64,000 nucleotides of DNA. Source: Jaltomata sinuosa (lineage: Eukaryota; Streptophyta; Magnoliopsida; Solanales; Solanaceae). The stretch covers positions 390,813-454,812 of the forward strand of contig QJPP01000665.1 in assembly GCA_003996215.1 (NCBI GenBank), given 5' to 3'. Made by a program: the position numbers and the translations under genes. The notes under the pieces were generated by a model. It was given only the letters and a program-made list of their open reading frames with translations. It searched no databases and was not told the origin of the DNA. Positions within the stretch are counted from its first letter, which is position 1; each line of letters opens with the position of its first letter. Below, piece by piece: positions 1 through 11,917 of this stretch.

Positions 1-333
1 ACTCCTCTAACTGAATCTTTGACGAGCATATTTCAAAGATTGTGGGCTCAGGAAGTTCTGAAACCAAGGAAGGGTTGGATTCTTGAGAATGTTTCTACAA
101 ATTTTGACCCTTTCAAAAATTGTGCATATCACTCAAATATTCAAGGTCATGATACTGAGGAATGTCTAGCGTTGAAAAACAGGATTCAAAATTTGATTGA
201 GAAGGGCAAATTAATAGTGCAACAAAGGTCACCAAGCAATACCTATGATACTACCGCATGTACAATCATAATTCAAGGTGATCCTATAGAGAGACATGTG
301 ACAAGGAAGCGAAAAGGGCATCAAAGGAATTGA
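1..333 (+). pseudogene. gag C-terminal fragment of Tat/Ogre-type element
   Basis: Open from the window edge to a TGA at 331-333. The residues after about codon 35 carry a C-x-Y-H then H-D-T-E-E-C pattern followed by 'LKNRIQNLIEKG', which is the zinc-finger-like segment placed before the protease in Tat/Ogre gag proteins. Nothing resembling protease follows in any frame; the sequence passes straight into non-coding 3' UTR. Either pol was deleted or this lineage is a gag-only derivative. The true start is outside the window. Confidence 0.6.
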
Positions 334-1034
334 GAAAGACAAGACCATCATAAGAAAAGTGCCATCTCCCTTTATTTGTTTAATCCAATCAAGATTTTTT
401 TTTCTATTTTTATTCTTCCTCTCTTTGTACTCGTGAACTACGTTTGACCTTACTTCCATTTGGATACGTAGGAAGCTCATTATTAAGTTCGGTATTAATC
501 AAATAAATTTTTCTTTTTCCTCAATAGCAAAATCTTGACTTCAATAATGATCAAATACAGACTCCAAGCTGAACCTCGATGTTCAATATAAGACAACCAC
601 TTTCTTTTGAACTAACATTTTATTTGAGTAAAGCAGGAACATAAAACTCCACAGTTAAGACTGGGGAAAAAAATTTGAGGTTCCCTCAAAAAATTTCACA
701 AATAGGCAAAACTTTGATTCACAATGAAATGCAAAATATATTTTTTGTATTTTAAACTGGGGCAGAAATTTTTGAGGGGTCCTCAAAAATTTCATTTTGA
801 TAGCGTGTCAAACATCGATAAGGAGCTAAAGACAAGCAAAGGTATGAATTAACCTTTCTTTTAAAATTAATAATTTTCTTTGAATGCAGAAATAGCAGAT
901 ACAAGTACGAAAACTGCTTCACAACGTTCGAACAATCATCATCAACAGAAGCACCTACTACATCCTCGACATGAAAAAGGAGCTAAGTTACTCTATCTCC
1001 TCACCTCTGATTATATTTTAAGCGTGACTTTACA

Positions 1035-1212
1035 TATTGAGCCCGATTTTATACTTTTTAGCTCGAGTTATTTTAAGTCCGAATTTATATTGAGCCAGAT
1101 TTTACATTTTGAGCCCGAATTTATATTTGAGCCTGAATTTATATTTGAGCCCGAATTTATATTTTTGAGCCCGCATATTATATTGAGCCCAAAAATTATA
1201 TTGAGTCCGAGA
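1035..1212 (+). repeat. degenerate ~18-bp tandem repeat (GAGCCCGAATTTATATTT)
   Basis: About nine variants of a unit beginning GAGCCCG and continuing AATTTATATTT, with small insertions between units. Part of the Tat/Ogre 3' UTR. Confidence 0.75.
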
Positions 1213-1231
1213 TTTATAGCTGAATTGAACT

Positions 1232-1555
1232 ACATTCAGGTTAGTCCGTCTTAAAATTGGACATTCAGGTTCGTCCGCCTTAAAATTGGACATTCAGGTT
1301 AGTCCGCCTTAAAATTGGACATTCAGGTTAGTCCACCTTAAAATTGAACATTCAGGTTCGTCCGCCTTAAAATTGGACATTCAGGTTAGTCCGCCTTAAA
1401 ATTGGACATTCAGGTTAGTCCACCTTAAAATTGGACATTCAGGTTAGTCTACCTTAAAATTGGACACTCAGGTTCGTCCACCTTAAAATTGGACATTCAG
1501 GCTCGTTCGCCTTATAATAGGACATTCAGGCTCGTCCACCTTAAAATAGGACATA
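1232..1555 (+). repeat. 29-bp tandem repeat, about 11 copies
   Basis: Unit ACATTCAGGTTAGTCCGCC plus TTAAAATTGG, spaced 29 bp (starts near 1232, 1261, 1290, 1319 and so on). Copies differ mainly at TTAG/TTCG and CCGCC/CCACC. There are no unique spacers, so this is a minisatellite. Confidence 0.9.
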
Positions 1556-2210
1556 TTGAGTCTCTAAACCATTTTATGATAATCTCTTGGTACTAACAAA
1601 GCTATGTAGCATGTTTAAGTTCCGTAGGTTGAAACTGGAGACGAATTTTTGAGGTTCCTCAAAAATACCAGGTTACAGGCACAACGTCAAAGATATGCTT
1701 TCTTATTTCCTCTTGTTATTACCGTTATTTATTACTATTACTTCTCATCGCATTAGTTAATACTTATTTATATTCATGAGTTTATCATTTTATCTAATAA
1801 TCTTAAAAGTTGCAGGTGACTAAGGCAAGAAACAAATAGAATTATCATTTTGTTTTGAGATACACTTCTTATTATCTTTCGTCTAACCTCTATTCCTATA
1901 TCGTTGCATAATATTTGCATTCCACCCTTTCACACAACTTTAATCTTGTCAACTCGTGCTAACCTCATGCAAAATTCATATTCATCAATCTTCTTTATGG
2001 ACCTCGTTCATTCCTAAATCTAGAACTACACACGGCCTGATTCTCGTAAGACTCGAGATATGTAGGCGACTTGAAACTGAAGTCTCGGCCACATCAGTTT
2101 TCACGATTCCTTCCTATTTATTCTGATTACAAAAGAATTGTCCTCCCGGTCGGACAAAATTGGCTACTAGTCAACATTCATTGCCCACCAATTCATCCTT
2201 CATTCCCGAG

Positions 2211-2225
2211 CAAGGAAGGGGCAGC
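2211..2225 (+). other. polypurine tract before the Tat/Ogre 3' LTR
   Basis: CAAGGAAGGGGCAGC ends exactly where the LTR TGTTGACACCC begins at 2226. This is the plus-strand primer site expected for a 3' LTR. Confidence 0.7.
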
Positions 2226-3276
2226 TGTTGACACCCAATTTTGACCTCCCTATACCCGTCTCGGGCTGTTATTTTACTAGTTATTATTATTTTTAAAGCT
2301 TAATTTTTCTGACATATTGCTTTTATTTAGTAAATAAATTACGTATTTTATCATCGTCTTGACACTTTTTAAATATGTAATTTATTTCTTATTATTACTA
2401 TTTTATCATAAATTTCATATAATATTACATATCATTAAATTTACGTACAATATATATATATACGTCATTTATTTATAATTTTTTTATAATATATATATAT
2501 ATATATATATATAATTATCCTTAATTATTATTTTATCTACTAAATTATATATGTAGTATTTTATTAATTAAATAGCAGCCCAATTTTGATTTACCTCTCA
2601 AATTATTTAAATTTTAGTCACTTTCTACTTATTTAATGTCAATTTTAGCCTCAATTGAGTCCAATTGTGCCTCATTTTAAACCCCAAATTAATACCCATT
2701 TCAATTGAACCCAAATTCGTTGACCCATAAACCGACCCGGATCCGACCCATTCCATGATTTTAATCTCAACCATCCATCTTCCTCATCCAATGGCTAATA
2801 TTAATTCCTTAATTTCTTTCCCTTTTAACCCAAACCCCAAATCCTAAAATTTCCAATCCACTGACCTCCTCCACCGCCTCCATCTACTCTCCTCCCAACA
2901 CTCTCTCTACCATCGCCGACCAGCCACTACCACCAACCCGGCGCCACCCTTCACCCTTTCTCCTCTGTCGCCACTCCTCTAGTCGGAGAATCATCCAAAT
3001 CTTCCACCCTCATCTCCAAATACTCTCCACCTCTCTTCTCTTCTCCACGCCACCAGCATAGCCAACCCTCAACCCTCTCTCTTCCCATTCTCCTCTTGTC
3101 TCCGGTTGACGAGCTCTGTCGCCACCACCATTAAACTCGATGCCAACCGAACCACCACCAAATAGAAATATTATACCCATTTTTGTCGTCTCTCGGTTTC
3201 CCCAAAACCCCAACATTTTCCCTTCTCAGGCGAACATCGGAAAGATCGACGAGGCAAGCACTCCAACAATGGTTTT
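2226..3276 (+). repeat. Tat/Ogre 3' LTR, left segment
   Basis: Starts TGTTGACACCC and runs into the chromovirus insertion. The last five bases (3272-3276, GTTTT) are the target duplication of that insertion and recur at 15334-15338. Contains an AT dinucleotide run near 2489-2512 and a C-rich stretch around 2860-3060. No gene seen. Confidence 0.8.
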
Positions 3277-6200
3277 TGTGATGACCCTTCCAGTCATCTT
3301 CGCATTTTTGCATTTATTGCACTGTTAGAGCCTTCATGTAATGTCCCCAAGTCATTTCTGGTTTGTTGGGATTGGTAGTTCGGTGCTCTGGTCGTTCATT
3401 TGGTCGTTTTAGCCATTCTCCTATTTTAGAGCTTTAAACTTAGAATATCGTTGACTTTAGTCAACATTTTTAGCTAACGTGCTCAGAATTGAATTCTGAC
3501 AGTTCTGTTAGCTCTGGAGCGATGAGTTTGGTCTATTTGGACCTTTAGTTGAGTCCTGAGAACTTCTGGTGTGGGTTTTGTGTGGTTTTCTGAGTTTTCA
3601 GGCCATTTGGAGTTGGAAGTGTAACTTTGGGTGAATTTTGATGATCGGAGTGTCGAACTCGAAATCCAACGATTCCATCAGCTCAAGAATGTTGATTTTG
3701 GGCTAGGAAGATGGTTGGTTCAGGTTCTGGGTGAGTCGGACTCATTTCGAGCTTTTGCGTTCCTTTTCATTAGTGTTGACTTGGGTCAATATTTCTACGA
3801 AACGACCTCGTATGAAAGTTTTATCAATTCTATTGAGTCTAGAACGTCGTTTCCACTCTATTAGTACTATTGGTTTTTGAATATCGGTTTCCAATTGTGC
3901 CTGGAATACCCCGTTGAGTTTTCTAAAAAGTGCAGAAAATCAGTTGCGGACAGCAGCTATTTATTGCTATCATTTTGTTTTTTTCCAGCCCTTCTCCTCA
4001 CTTTTCTCACTTTAAAATTCAAAATTCTCTCCACCATTTTGCTCCAATTCAGTTCTAAACCTTGGGGAATTATTTGTTCGTCGATATTAGCAGTTCTTCG
4101 CCTCTTGGTAAGTCATCTTCCCTAACTTGCCTTCTTCATTTTTTCTCTTAATTCCTTCATTGATGCTCATCCAAATCTTGGATTTTGTGATAGATTTTTC
4201 CCCCTAAGCTTGTGCATGTTCATGGGTGTGAAGTTTTATTTGTCTTGGGCTGATTTTCCATCGTTTTGTGTAAGTAATTCTTGCCCAATTTCAATTTTTA
4301 TTTTCGAAATTTCCATTCTTTAATCCCCAACTTGGGCGGGCTATTTTGGTGCCCTTCCCTTTTCCAATTGTGCTCAAATTTGGAGCATGCCTTCTTGGCA
4401 TCGTTGGGATCATCGTGATTGTTTTCATTTTTGGTTTCGGATTATGGTCCCCGCGGGCCCGCTTTTGACCCGGATATCGACCCGGCTACAATTGTAGCAA
4501 TATAGGTATCGTTAGACTCGTCTTAACATTTTCTTTATGAATTTGATAGTTTGATTCTCGTTCGGAGATTCTCGGAGCAGCTCGGCCTCGGATATCGTCA
4601 TTCCCGCAGCTTGTCGTCGGACGACAGGTAGGTTATGGCTTAACTCCCTAGACTTCACATATATCGAGTAAAATTATACTAGTTGGCATCCTTGTGTTGG
4701 GTTATTAGGTTGGTACCACAGACCTTGACCGCTTTTCCATGATTCGTCCTATTTCTTTCCTCCGTTGTGGGTAGTATTCCTATTAGTTGATATATTTATT
4801 ACCCTTGTGACCCCATGAGGTCTTGTTGACTCTGGAACATAGAAGGTGGAATTATTGGGAATGTTCGCGAGTCCCGGACATAGAAATATCCTTCTAGGCT
4901 AGTTATGCTTGTTGAGTAGATTCGGCGCCTGTGCAGGGCCGTTAGGTTGATTGTGAGCTTTCATGGAGCTATTTGGGTTGATCATATCATTTTCATGTAT
5001 ATAAAGAGGTTTTTCCACATTTTATTATGGTTTTTGGCTTCGGGCCTACGAAAACTAATTTTCTAAACCTTGTATAGCCCTGGGGGCCCATTTTCAATGA
5101 AATTGTATTTGGAAATGATTTGACTTGATACTTGGATATTCTTGGGGTAAAAGAAGGTTAAAAATATGGTTTTATCATGATTTACCACTATTGCTAGACT
5201 CAACCGGGTCGGAGTGCTAGCTGAGTTTTCTTACTAATTTGAAATGATATCAAGCTCGGTCGGGTCGAGCATCTTAGATGTTTTTACTACTGTTTTAGAC
5301 CCAGTTGTGCCTGGGCACCCTTGGAAGGGTTTTTGAGATATCTTTTTCACTGTTTTAGTCCTAGACAGGGTCTAGGCATGCATATTTAAGACTTATCCAT
5401 TGGCTTAAACTCAGACTCGATTCTGGAGGACATATTTTGATTCTGAGTTTTAGTATGGGGCCGGGACCTCCATGGACCTTGCCACTCTGGGCCTGAGGCT
5501 TTGGGCTACGTGTGACGGGGGAAGGCTATACGGTATAGTAGAGATATACAGGTTGTGTCCTTCCATGAAACCTGCCTGCTGAGCTCGATCGGCACCGGAG
5601 GAGGTACATACAGAGGTTCTATTTCACCCCGAGGTTTTCATGCATCATATCATCCATTGTTTGAGATACCACCCTTGTTTGCTGTTTGTTAATTGTACGC
5701 TCTGGTAGTATGAGATATCGGAGGGTTTGTTTTCACTTGATTGCATTCCTCAGTTGTATAGGAGGCCGAGGGACTGTAGGTAGACTCTTGATACTTTATT
5801 CTGATATTGTTCCCTATTACGGTTGAGTATGAGTGTGATTACTGTAAGGTTGTGAGTTCCTAGATTGAGTTTAGTATGACTTGATTGGGTATTAATTCCT
5901 TTATGCCGAGCATGTCTACCTTTATTCTTCTCTCCCTTTTTCCTTATACTTGAGGGTACCGGTATACCGCCCATTTCTAGAACTTATTCTTATATATATT
6001 ATTTTTGCAAGGATCCCAGGTGCGTTGTCCTTACTTTTACCTGTGCCTATTGTGTGTATATATTCTATATGCTAGCCTTATATGTTGTTTCTGCTGTCTT
6101 CCCTCTTGGCTAGCTCCTGTGTGCTTATTGTTGAATTTTGTGACTGTTTGTTCCTACTCTGCCTGCTATTGCTGTTTTACTTTATATATGTCCAGTCGGT

Positions 6201-6694
6201 CTGTGATACCTACTAGGTACCTTATGCTTCGCATTTGGTGCTCACCCTACCCTCTACATCTTCTGGTGCAGATCCTAGTGTGGGCCATCACCGTTAGCAC
6301 ATTGGAGACTCATGCGAGGTGCAGTTTTTGGATCATCCAGGCTGAGGGTAAGATCTTGGCGTTCAGAGCTTGACTTCAGTTATCTTTGGTGTATTTTGTA
6401 CTCTTATAGTTTTGGAGACATTGTGTATATATGACTTTTGGACCTTTATACTTCTGATGTAGTTCGGCTCTTATACGCTTTGATACCAGGTTTTGGGTTG
6501 GTTTAGATTTTGCTTGTTTATATCTCTCTTATATCTATTTTCTTCTGATTATGCCCTTGCTTCCGCTTATATATCGAATCTTCCGCGTAAACTGTTAGAA
6601 GGTAGCGCATTACTAACCGTTCTGAGCTACAGGGATTGGTTCGCCTACTGAGGGGTTATAGGTGCCATCATGACCGAGAAATCGGGTCATGACA
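3277..6694 (+). repeat. 5' LTR of plus-strand chromovirus
   Basis: 3418 bp, TGTGATGACCC to GGGTCATGACA, collinear with 11918-15333 throughout. Followed after three bases by the tRNA-Met primer site. Small ORFs inside (for example 3631-3864, 3877-4125, 6005-6373) have no recognisable domain and are not kept as genes. Confidence 0.93.
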
Positions 6695-6697
6695 GCT

Positions 6698-6715
6698 TGG
6701 TATCAGAGCTCTAGG
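6698..6715 (+). other. primer binding site, initiator tRNA-Met type
   Basis: TGGTATCAGAGC three bases after the LTR end, complementary to the 3' end of plant initiator tRNA-Met, the usual primer of chromoviruses. Confidence 0.9.
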
Positions 6716-6906
6716 ATTACCGGTGTCATCGGTATAGGAGCCAATATCTAGTAGAGTCCTGCGGATCAGGGTGGAGACATCCATGCTCAATATTTGAGAG
6801 GCTATAATGACATCTTAGGAAACTTGACTTTTCTTGTCTCTCTTTTGTGCGTAGTATCCTTGAAAGTTTCTAAAAATCTCACTTATTCTAGTTCAATCTT
6901 CCACAG

Positions 6907-8457
6907 ATGGTTCGTACGAGATCTTCAGCTTTAGGCAGAGGAGAGACTCCTGCCCCTGCACCTCTGACTCCAGCTAGGGGCCGGGGTGGTCGTCGGGTTA
7001 GAGGTAGGGGTCTAGGGCTCCCTAGAGCAGCGGCACCTGCTAGAGCTGCTAGAGTGGATATAGAGCCTGAGTATAACTATAAGCCAGAGTTAGCTCCAGA
7101 GCAGCATCATGTGGGCCCGAGGATACGCAGGCACTACCAACTTCAGTACCAGTTCTAGCATCAGTTTCTGTGCTAGCTTTAGCCCCAGCTCAGTCTTCAA
7201 ATATTCAGGGTTTGTTGCTTCAACTATTGGGTATGATTGGGGAGCGTACTTCAGAGACAGCCCAAATATCCGCTCAAGGGGCAGCCCTGGGTGTTCAGAT
7301 TTCAGGAGCACAACCTGCTACTGTGGCTCCCCGTGCTGTGGTTGTTCCAGTTCCATCGGTTGCCCAGCCTCTTTCTCCTCACCTACTATGACAGAGATGG
7401 AGCAGAAGGCCTTGGGTAGGTTTCTGAGATTGGAACCGCTGAGATTCGCTGGTATATCAGGTCAGGACCCACATGACTTTATCACTATGTGTGAGGAGAT
7501 GTTACACCATTTAGGATTATTGGAGACTCACGGGGTTGGCTACACTTCATATCAGCTGGAGGGTCCAGCGAAGTTATGATGGAGGGCACATGTTGCTTAC
7601 AGGCCTTCTACATTACCTCCCTTGACCTGGTCTGAGTTTTATGAGGCCTTTATGGCCAAGTTCTTGCCACAGAGTGACCGAGAGCGTTGGAGAGAGGAGT
7701 TCACTAGACTTTCTCAGGATACCATGACCGTCTCAGAGTATGAGACCCGGTTCTATCATCTTGCTCTATTTGGAGCCATGATTATGTCTACTGAGGCGGA
7801 CAGAGTCCGTAGATTTATTTAGGGGCTACAAAGAGAGTTCAGAGAGCCTGCAGATATACTAGTGTCTAGCGATTGATCATTCCAGGATATTGTAGACTAT
7901 GCCCTCATAGTTGAGGATTCACATCGTCATGACATCGGGGCCAGAGATAAGAGGCCTCAACATCAGGGTAGTTACAGTGGTTTTAGGTATAGTGGTAGAG
8001 GTTCAGGCCAGTGGGGCCGAGGTTATCAGTCGTAGCAGCATTAGGGTCAGTCTAGCTGACCGGTACAGGTGTCACTTTAGGCATCTGTTCTCAGTTTAAG
8101 TAGGGTCAGGGCAGTTAGCGAGGTCACAGTGGTCAACCGTTGAGAGGTACAGATTCTGAGGAATCAGCCCATGGTGGCCATTCGGGTTTTGCTAGTTCAT
8201 CCCGACCGAGTAGGTCTTCAGGGGCTTCCTATACTTGTGGTGTGGTTGGTCACTTTGCTAGAGATTTCCCCCAGCAGGGTACAGTTCAGCCATCTCAGCC
8301 GCTGCGAGCAGTTCAGCCTCCGGGTAGAGGGGGTGGTGGTCAGGCTAGGGGTGGTGCCCTATGTGGCAGAGCAGGTGGTAGGGATGGCAGTTAGTCAGGT
8401 GGAGGTCATCGTCAGTTTTATGCGGTCCTTGAGAGACAGGAGGTAGAGGCCTCAGAT
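6907..8457 (+). pseudogene. chromovirus gag, frameshifted
   Basis: Starts at ATG 6907 ('MVRTRSS'), the same opening as the gag of the minus-strand chromovirus (MVNTRNN). Reading moves through all three frames: frame 1 to about 7158, frame 3 about 7170-7391, frame 2 about 7391-8090, then frame 1 from about 8140, with stops at about 7577, 7820, 7874 and 8392. The capsid part ('LRFAGISGQDPHDFITMCEEML', then 'WSEFYEAFMAKFLP') is clear. The zinc knuckle near 8233-8280 reads S-Y-T-C-G-V-V-G-H-F-A-R-D-F: compared with the CCHC pattern the first and last cysteines are lost. Not functional. Confidence 0.85.
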
Positions 8458-10290
8458 GTCGTGATCACAGGTACAATTTTTGTATGCCGTCAGCCAGCTT
8501 ATGCCTTGTTTGATCCTAGATCCACTTGTTCATATGTATCTGCATACTTTATGCCTTGTTTGGGGTTTGCTAGTGCGCCATTGTCTGTGCCTATTTCTGT
8601 TTTGACCCCAGTAGGAGATTCTTTAGTAGTGGATCAGATTGTGAGATCATGTGTGATATTTGTTGGTGATTTGGACACTTGGGCTGACTTGATGATACTT
8701 GATATGTTAGATTTTGATGTGATACTGGGCATGGACTAGTTATCCCCTCACCGTGCAGTTTTGGATTTCTATGCCAAGACCGTTACCATAGCCATGCCCG
8801 GTGTATCCCCGGTTGTGTGGCAGGGTTCTGTTAGCCATGCACCATCTTGGATTATTTCTTGTCTTCGAGCTAGCAAGATGATATCCCGTGGATGTTTAGC
8901 TTATCTAGCATATGTCTGAGATGCTAGTGTTGACCCTACGTCTCCTGAGTCTGTTCCTGTGGTTAGAGACTTCCTAGATGTCTTTCCTACTGACCTGCCA
9001 GGCCTTCCACCTAAGATGGATATTGATTTTGCCATTGAGTTAGAGCCAGGCACCAGGCCCATTTCTATTCCTCCCTACCGTATGGCTCCTGCTGAGTTGA
9101 GAGAGCTTAAGGAAAAGCTCTAGGATTTATTAGCTAAGGGGTTTATTAGACTAAGTGTGTCTCCTTGGGGTGCTCTTGTTCTCTTCGTGAAGAAGAAAGA
9201 TGGGTCGATGCGGATGTGTATTAATTATCGGCAGCTAAATAAGGTGACTGTGAAGAATAGGTATTCGATGCCCAGGATTGATGACTTATTTGATCAGCTT
9301 CAGGGTTCCGCCGTATTTCCTAAGATTGATTTGAGGTCCGGCTACCATCAGTTAAGGATTAGGGTGGAAGACATCCCTAAGACAGCATTCAGGACACGTT
9401 ACGACTACTATGAGTTCCTAGTTATGTCTTTTGGGTTGACTAATGCCCCCGCAGCCTTCATGGACTTGATGCATAGGGTGCTTAAACCGTACCTGGATCT
9501 GTTCATGATAGACTTCATTGATGACATTCTGGTATACTCCCGGAGTAGAGACGAGCATGAGCCGCACTTGAGGATTGTACTTCAGACTTTGAGAGATCGT
9601 CGGCTTTATGCCATATTCTCAAAGTGTGAGTTTTGGCTAGAGTCAGTTGCATTCCTAGGACACGTGGTGTCTAAGGATGGGATTAGGGTTGATCCGGGTA
9701 AGATTTCTGTTGTTTGTGATTGGCCTAGACCTATTACTCCTACCAAGCTTCACAGCTTTGTTGGGTTAGCCGGGTATTACAGACGGTTCATCAAGGGATT
9801 TTCTTCCATATCAGCACCTTTGACTATGCTGATTAAGAAGGATGTTCCATTTCAGTGGTCTGATCAGTGCGAGGATAGCTTCCAGAGGCTTAAGGCCTTA
9901 TTGACTTCAACTCCAGTTTTGACTTTGCCGATTAAAGGTCAGAGTTTCTCTGTGTATTGTGATGCTTCAGGGGTCGTTCTTGGTTGTGTGTTGATGCAGC
10001 AGGGTTGAGTGATAGCATATGTATCGAGACAGCTAAAGGTTCATGAGTGTAACTACCTCACTCATGACTTGGAGTTGGCGGCGGTAGTCTTCACCCTTAA
10101 GATCTGGAGGCACTATCTTTATGGAGTTCATTGTGAGATATTCACTGACCATCGTAGTCTTTAGTATATTATGAGTCAGCGCGAGTTGAACTCGAGGAAG
10201 AGAAGATGGATTGAGTTGCTGAAGGACTATGATTTCACTATTTTACACCATCCGGGCAAGGCAAATGTGGTAGCAAATGCCTTGAGTTGA
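8458..10290 (+). pseudogene. chromovirus protease, reverse transcriptase and RNase H
   Basis: One frame with in-frame stops. Protease: 'ALFDPRSTCSYVS' near 8491-8535, where the DPGS active-site signature has become DPRS. RT: about 9157-9760 with '[13 protein letters not shown]', '[10 protein letters not shown]' and the catalytic box FIDD in '[12 protein letters not shown]' near 9520. RNase H: from 'FSVYCDASG' near 9945 to 'HHPGKANVVANALS' near 10285. In-frame stops at about 8737, 8917, 9121, 10006, 10162 and 10288. At each the expected family residue is Trp, Gln or Arg, fitting single C-to-T or G-to-A changes. Confidence 0.9.
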
Positions 10291-11490
10291 AAGGCGGTGA
10301 GTATGGGCAGCCTAGCTTCACTTTCAGCTTTTGAGCGACCGTTGGCCTTGGACATCCAGTCCTTGGCTAACCGTTTGGTTAGGCTTGACTTATCGGATCC
10401 CAGCAGAGTTCTTGCCAGTGTTCAGGTTCGCTCTACTCTAGTTGATCAGATTCAGAGCCGACAGTTTGAGGATCAGAGTTTGTGTGACCTTCATGATCTG
10501 GTGGTTTGGGGTGAGGCCAGCCGGGCTACCTTGGGTTCTGATGGGATTCTGAGGTTTGAGGGTTAACTTTGTGTTCAGAGAGTTGGTGATTTGATACAGT
10601 TGATACTTCATGAGGCACATTATTCCAGATACTCCATTCATCCTGGCGCAACGAAGATGTATAGAGATCTGAGGCAGCTTTACTGGTGGGGTGGTATGAA
10701 GTGGGATATGGCAGAGTTCATATCTCGGTGCTTGAACTGTCAATAGGTGAAGTTCGAGCACATGAGACCAGGTGGTTTGATGCAGTGACTTCCCATTCCT
10801 GAGTGGAAGTGGGAAGGTATTACTATGGACTTTGTTGTTGGTTTTCCTCATACTACTAGGGGTTTGAATCTATTTGGGTGATCATTGATAGGCTGACTAA
10901 GTCAGCACATTTCTTGCCGGTTCAGACTTTCTACAGGGAAGAGAGGTTAGCTCAGATCTACATTCGTGAGATTGTACGATTGCACGGGGTCCCAGCTTCT
11001 ATCATTTCAGATCGTGGCACTCATTTCACATCCCAGTTCTGGAGATCTACACATAGGGATTTGGGTACGAAGGTTCAGCTTAGTACTTCTTTCCACCCTC
11101 AGACAGATGGCCAGTCCGAGAGGACTATTCAGGTCCTGGAGGACATGCTTCGAGCTTGTGTTTTTTACTTTGGAGGTTCATGGGATCAATTTGTGCCATT
11201 GGCTGAATTTGCGTATAATAATAGCTTTCATTCGAACATTGGCATGGCACCTTTCGAGGATTTGTATGGTAGGCATTGCAGATCGCCCATTGGTTGGTTT
11301 GATGGGTTAGAGTCTAGACCGTAGGGTACAGATTTACTTAGAGATTCCTTGGACCGAGTCCGTTTGATCCAGGACAGACTTAGAGCAGCCCAGAGTAAGC
11401 AGAAGAGCTACGCTTATCGTATACTTCGTGCCTTGGAGTTCAGTGTTGGTGATCTGGTTTTCCTCCGAGTATCGCCGTGAAGGGCGTGAT
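10291..11490 (+). pseudogene. chromovirus integrase
   Basis: Continues from RNase H. The HHCC zinc domain is near 10610-10745 ('EAHYSRYSIHPGATKMYRDL', then 'CLNCQ' followed by a TAG). The catalytic core runs about 10820-11324. A frameshift near 10860 separates the first acidic residue ('MDFVVGFP') from the rest, 'IISDRGTHFTSQFW' and 'QTDGQSERTIQ', which carry the second Asp and the Glu. Stops at about 10564, 10744, 10786 and 11322. The DDE residues are present, but the frame is broken. Confidence 0.88.
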
Positions 11491-11689
11491 GAGATTTGGT
11501 CTGTGGGGCAAGCTTAGCCCTAGGTTCATTGGGCCATTTTAGATTCTACAGAGGGTTGGTAGTGTTGCCTACATGTTAGCCTTGCCTCTAATGTTTTAAG
11601 CTGTTCACCAGTTTTCCATGTTTCGATGTTACGCCGATATGTGCCTGATGAGTCTCATATGTTGCATTGGGATTCGGTTCAGTTGGATG

Positions 11690-11905
11690 AGAGTTTATCA
11701 TTTGTTGAGGAGCCGATAGCTATTCTGGCCTGAGATATCAGGAGGTTAAGATCTAGGGAGATTCCGATTGTGAAAGTGCAGTGGAAGCATCGTCCGGTCG
11801 AGGAAGCTACCTGGGGACCGAGAAAGAGTTGCGTGCTCAGTATCCGCAGTTGTTCGAGCCTTCAGGTACTCTCTTCTTCTTGACTTACGAGGACGAAAGT
11901 CTTTT
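11690..11905 (+). pseudogene. chromodomain at the end of chromovirus pol
   Basis: Two overlapping frames show 'REIPIVKVQWKHRPVEEATW' and then 'EKELRAQYPQLFEPSGT', a C-terminal chromodomain of the plant chromovirus kind, separated by a frameshift at about 11815. A stop precedes it (after 'EPIAILA'). In intact relatives this domain binds chromatin marks and steers integration. The protein end is 13 bp before the 3' LTR. Confidence 0.82.
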
Positions 11906-11917
11906 TAGTAGTGGATG

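Larger units (their letters stand above)
661..1672 (+). repeat. three dispersed copies of an ACTGGGG-hairpin repeat
   Basis: Copies near 660-700, 756-800 and 1634-1672. Each starts with ACTGGGG or ACTGGAG and continues into an inverted repeat. In the second copy the arms are AAATTTTTGAGG and CCTCAAAAATTT around a 3-nt loop, a perfect 12-bp stem. The other two have shorter stems (TTTGAGG/CCTCAAA and ATTTTTGAGG/CCTCAAAAAT). Confidence 0.7.
334..2225 (+). other. repeat-rich 3' UTR of the plus-strand Tat/Ogre element
   Basis: No convincing coding sequence. It contains one copy of a conserved stem-loop motif (about 430-482, see findings), three palindromic 'ACTGGGG' hairpin repeats, an array of about 18-bp units and an array of 29-bp units, and ends with the polypurine tract. 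Long 3' UTRs with tandem repeats are typical of this lineage. An ORF at 880-1254 is only a read-through of the 18-bp repeats. Confidence 0.65.

Noticed and set aside
1232..1555. CRISPR-like 29-bp direct repeats
   Set aside because: Units are contiguous without spacers, and the setting is a plant retrotransposon UTR.
2450..2512. AT dinucleotide runs (also near 33388 and 56599)
   Set aside because: Short ordinary microsatellites; no further structure.
6698..6715. Possible tRNA gene fragments at TGGTATCAGAGC sites (also 28565 and 50624)
   Set aside because: They are primer binding sites adjoining LTRs or a viral leader; no cloverleaf around them.
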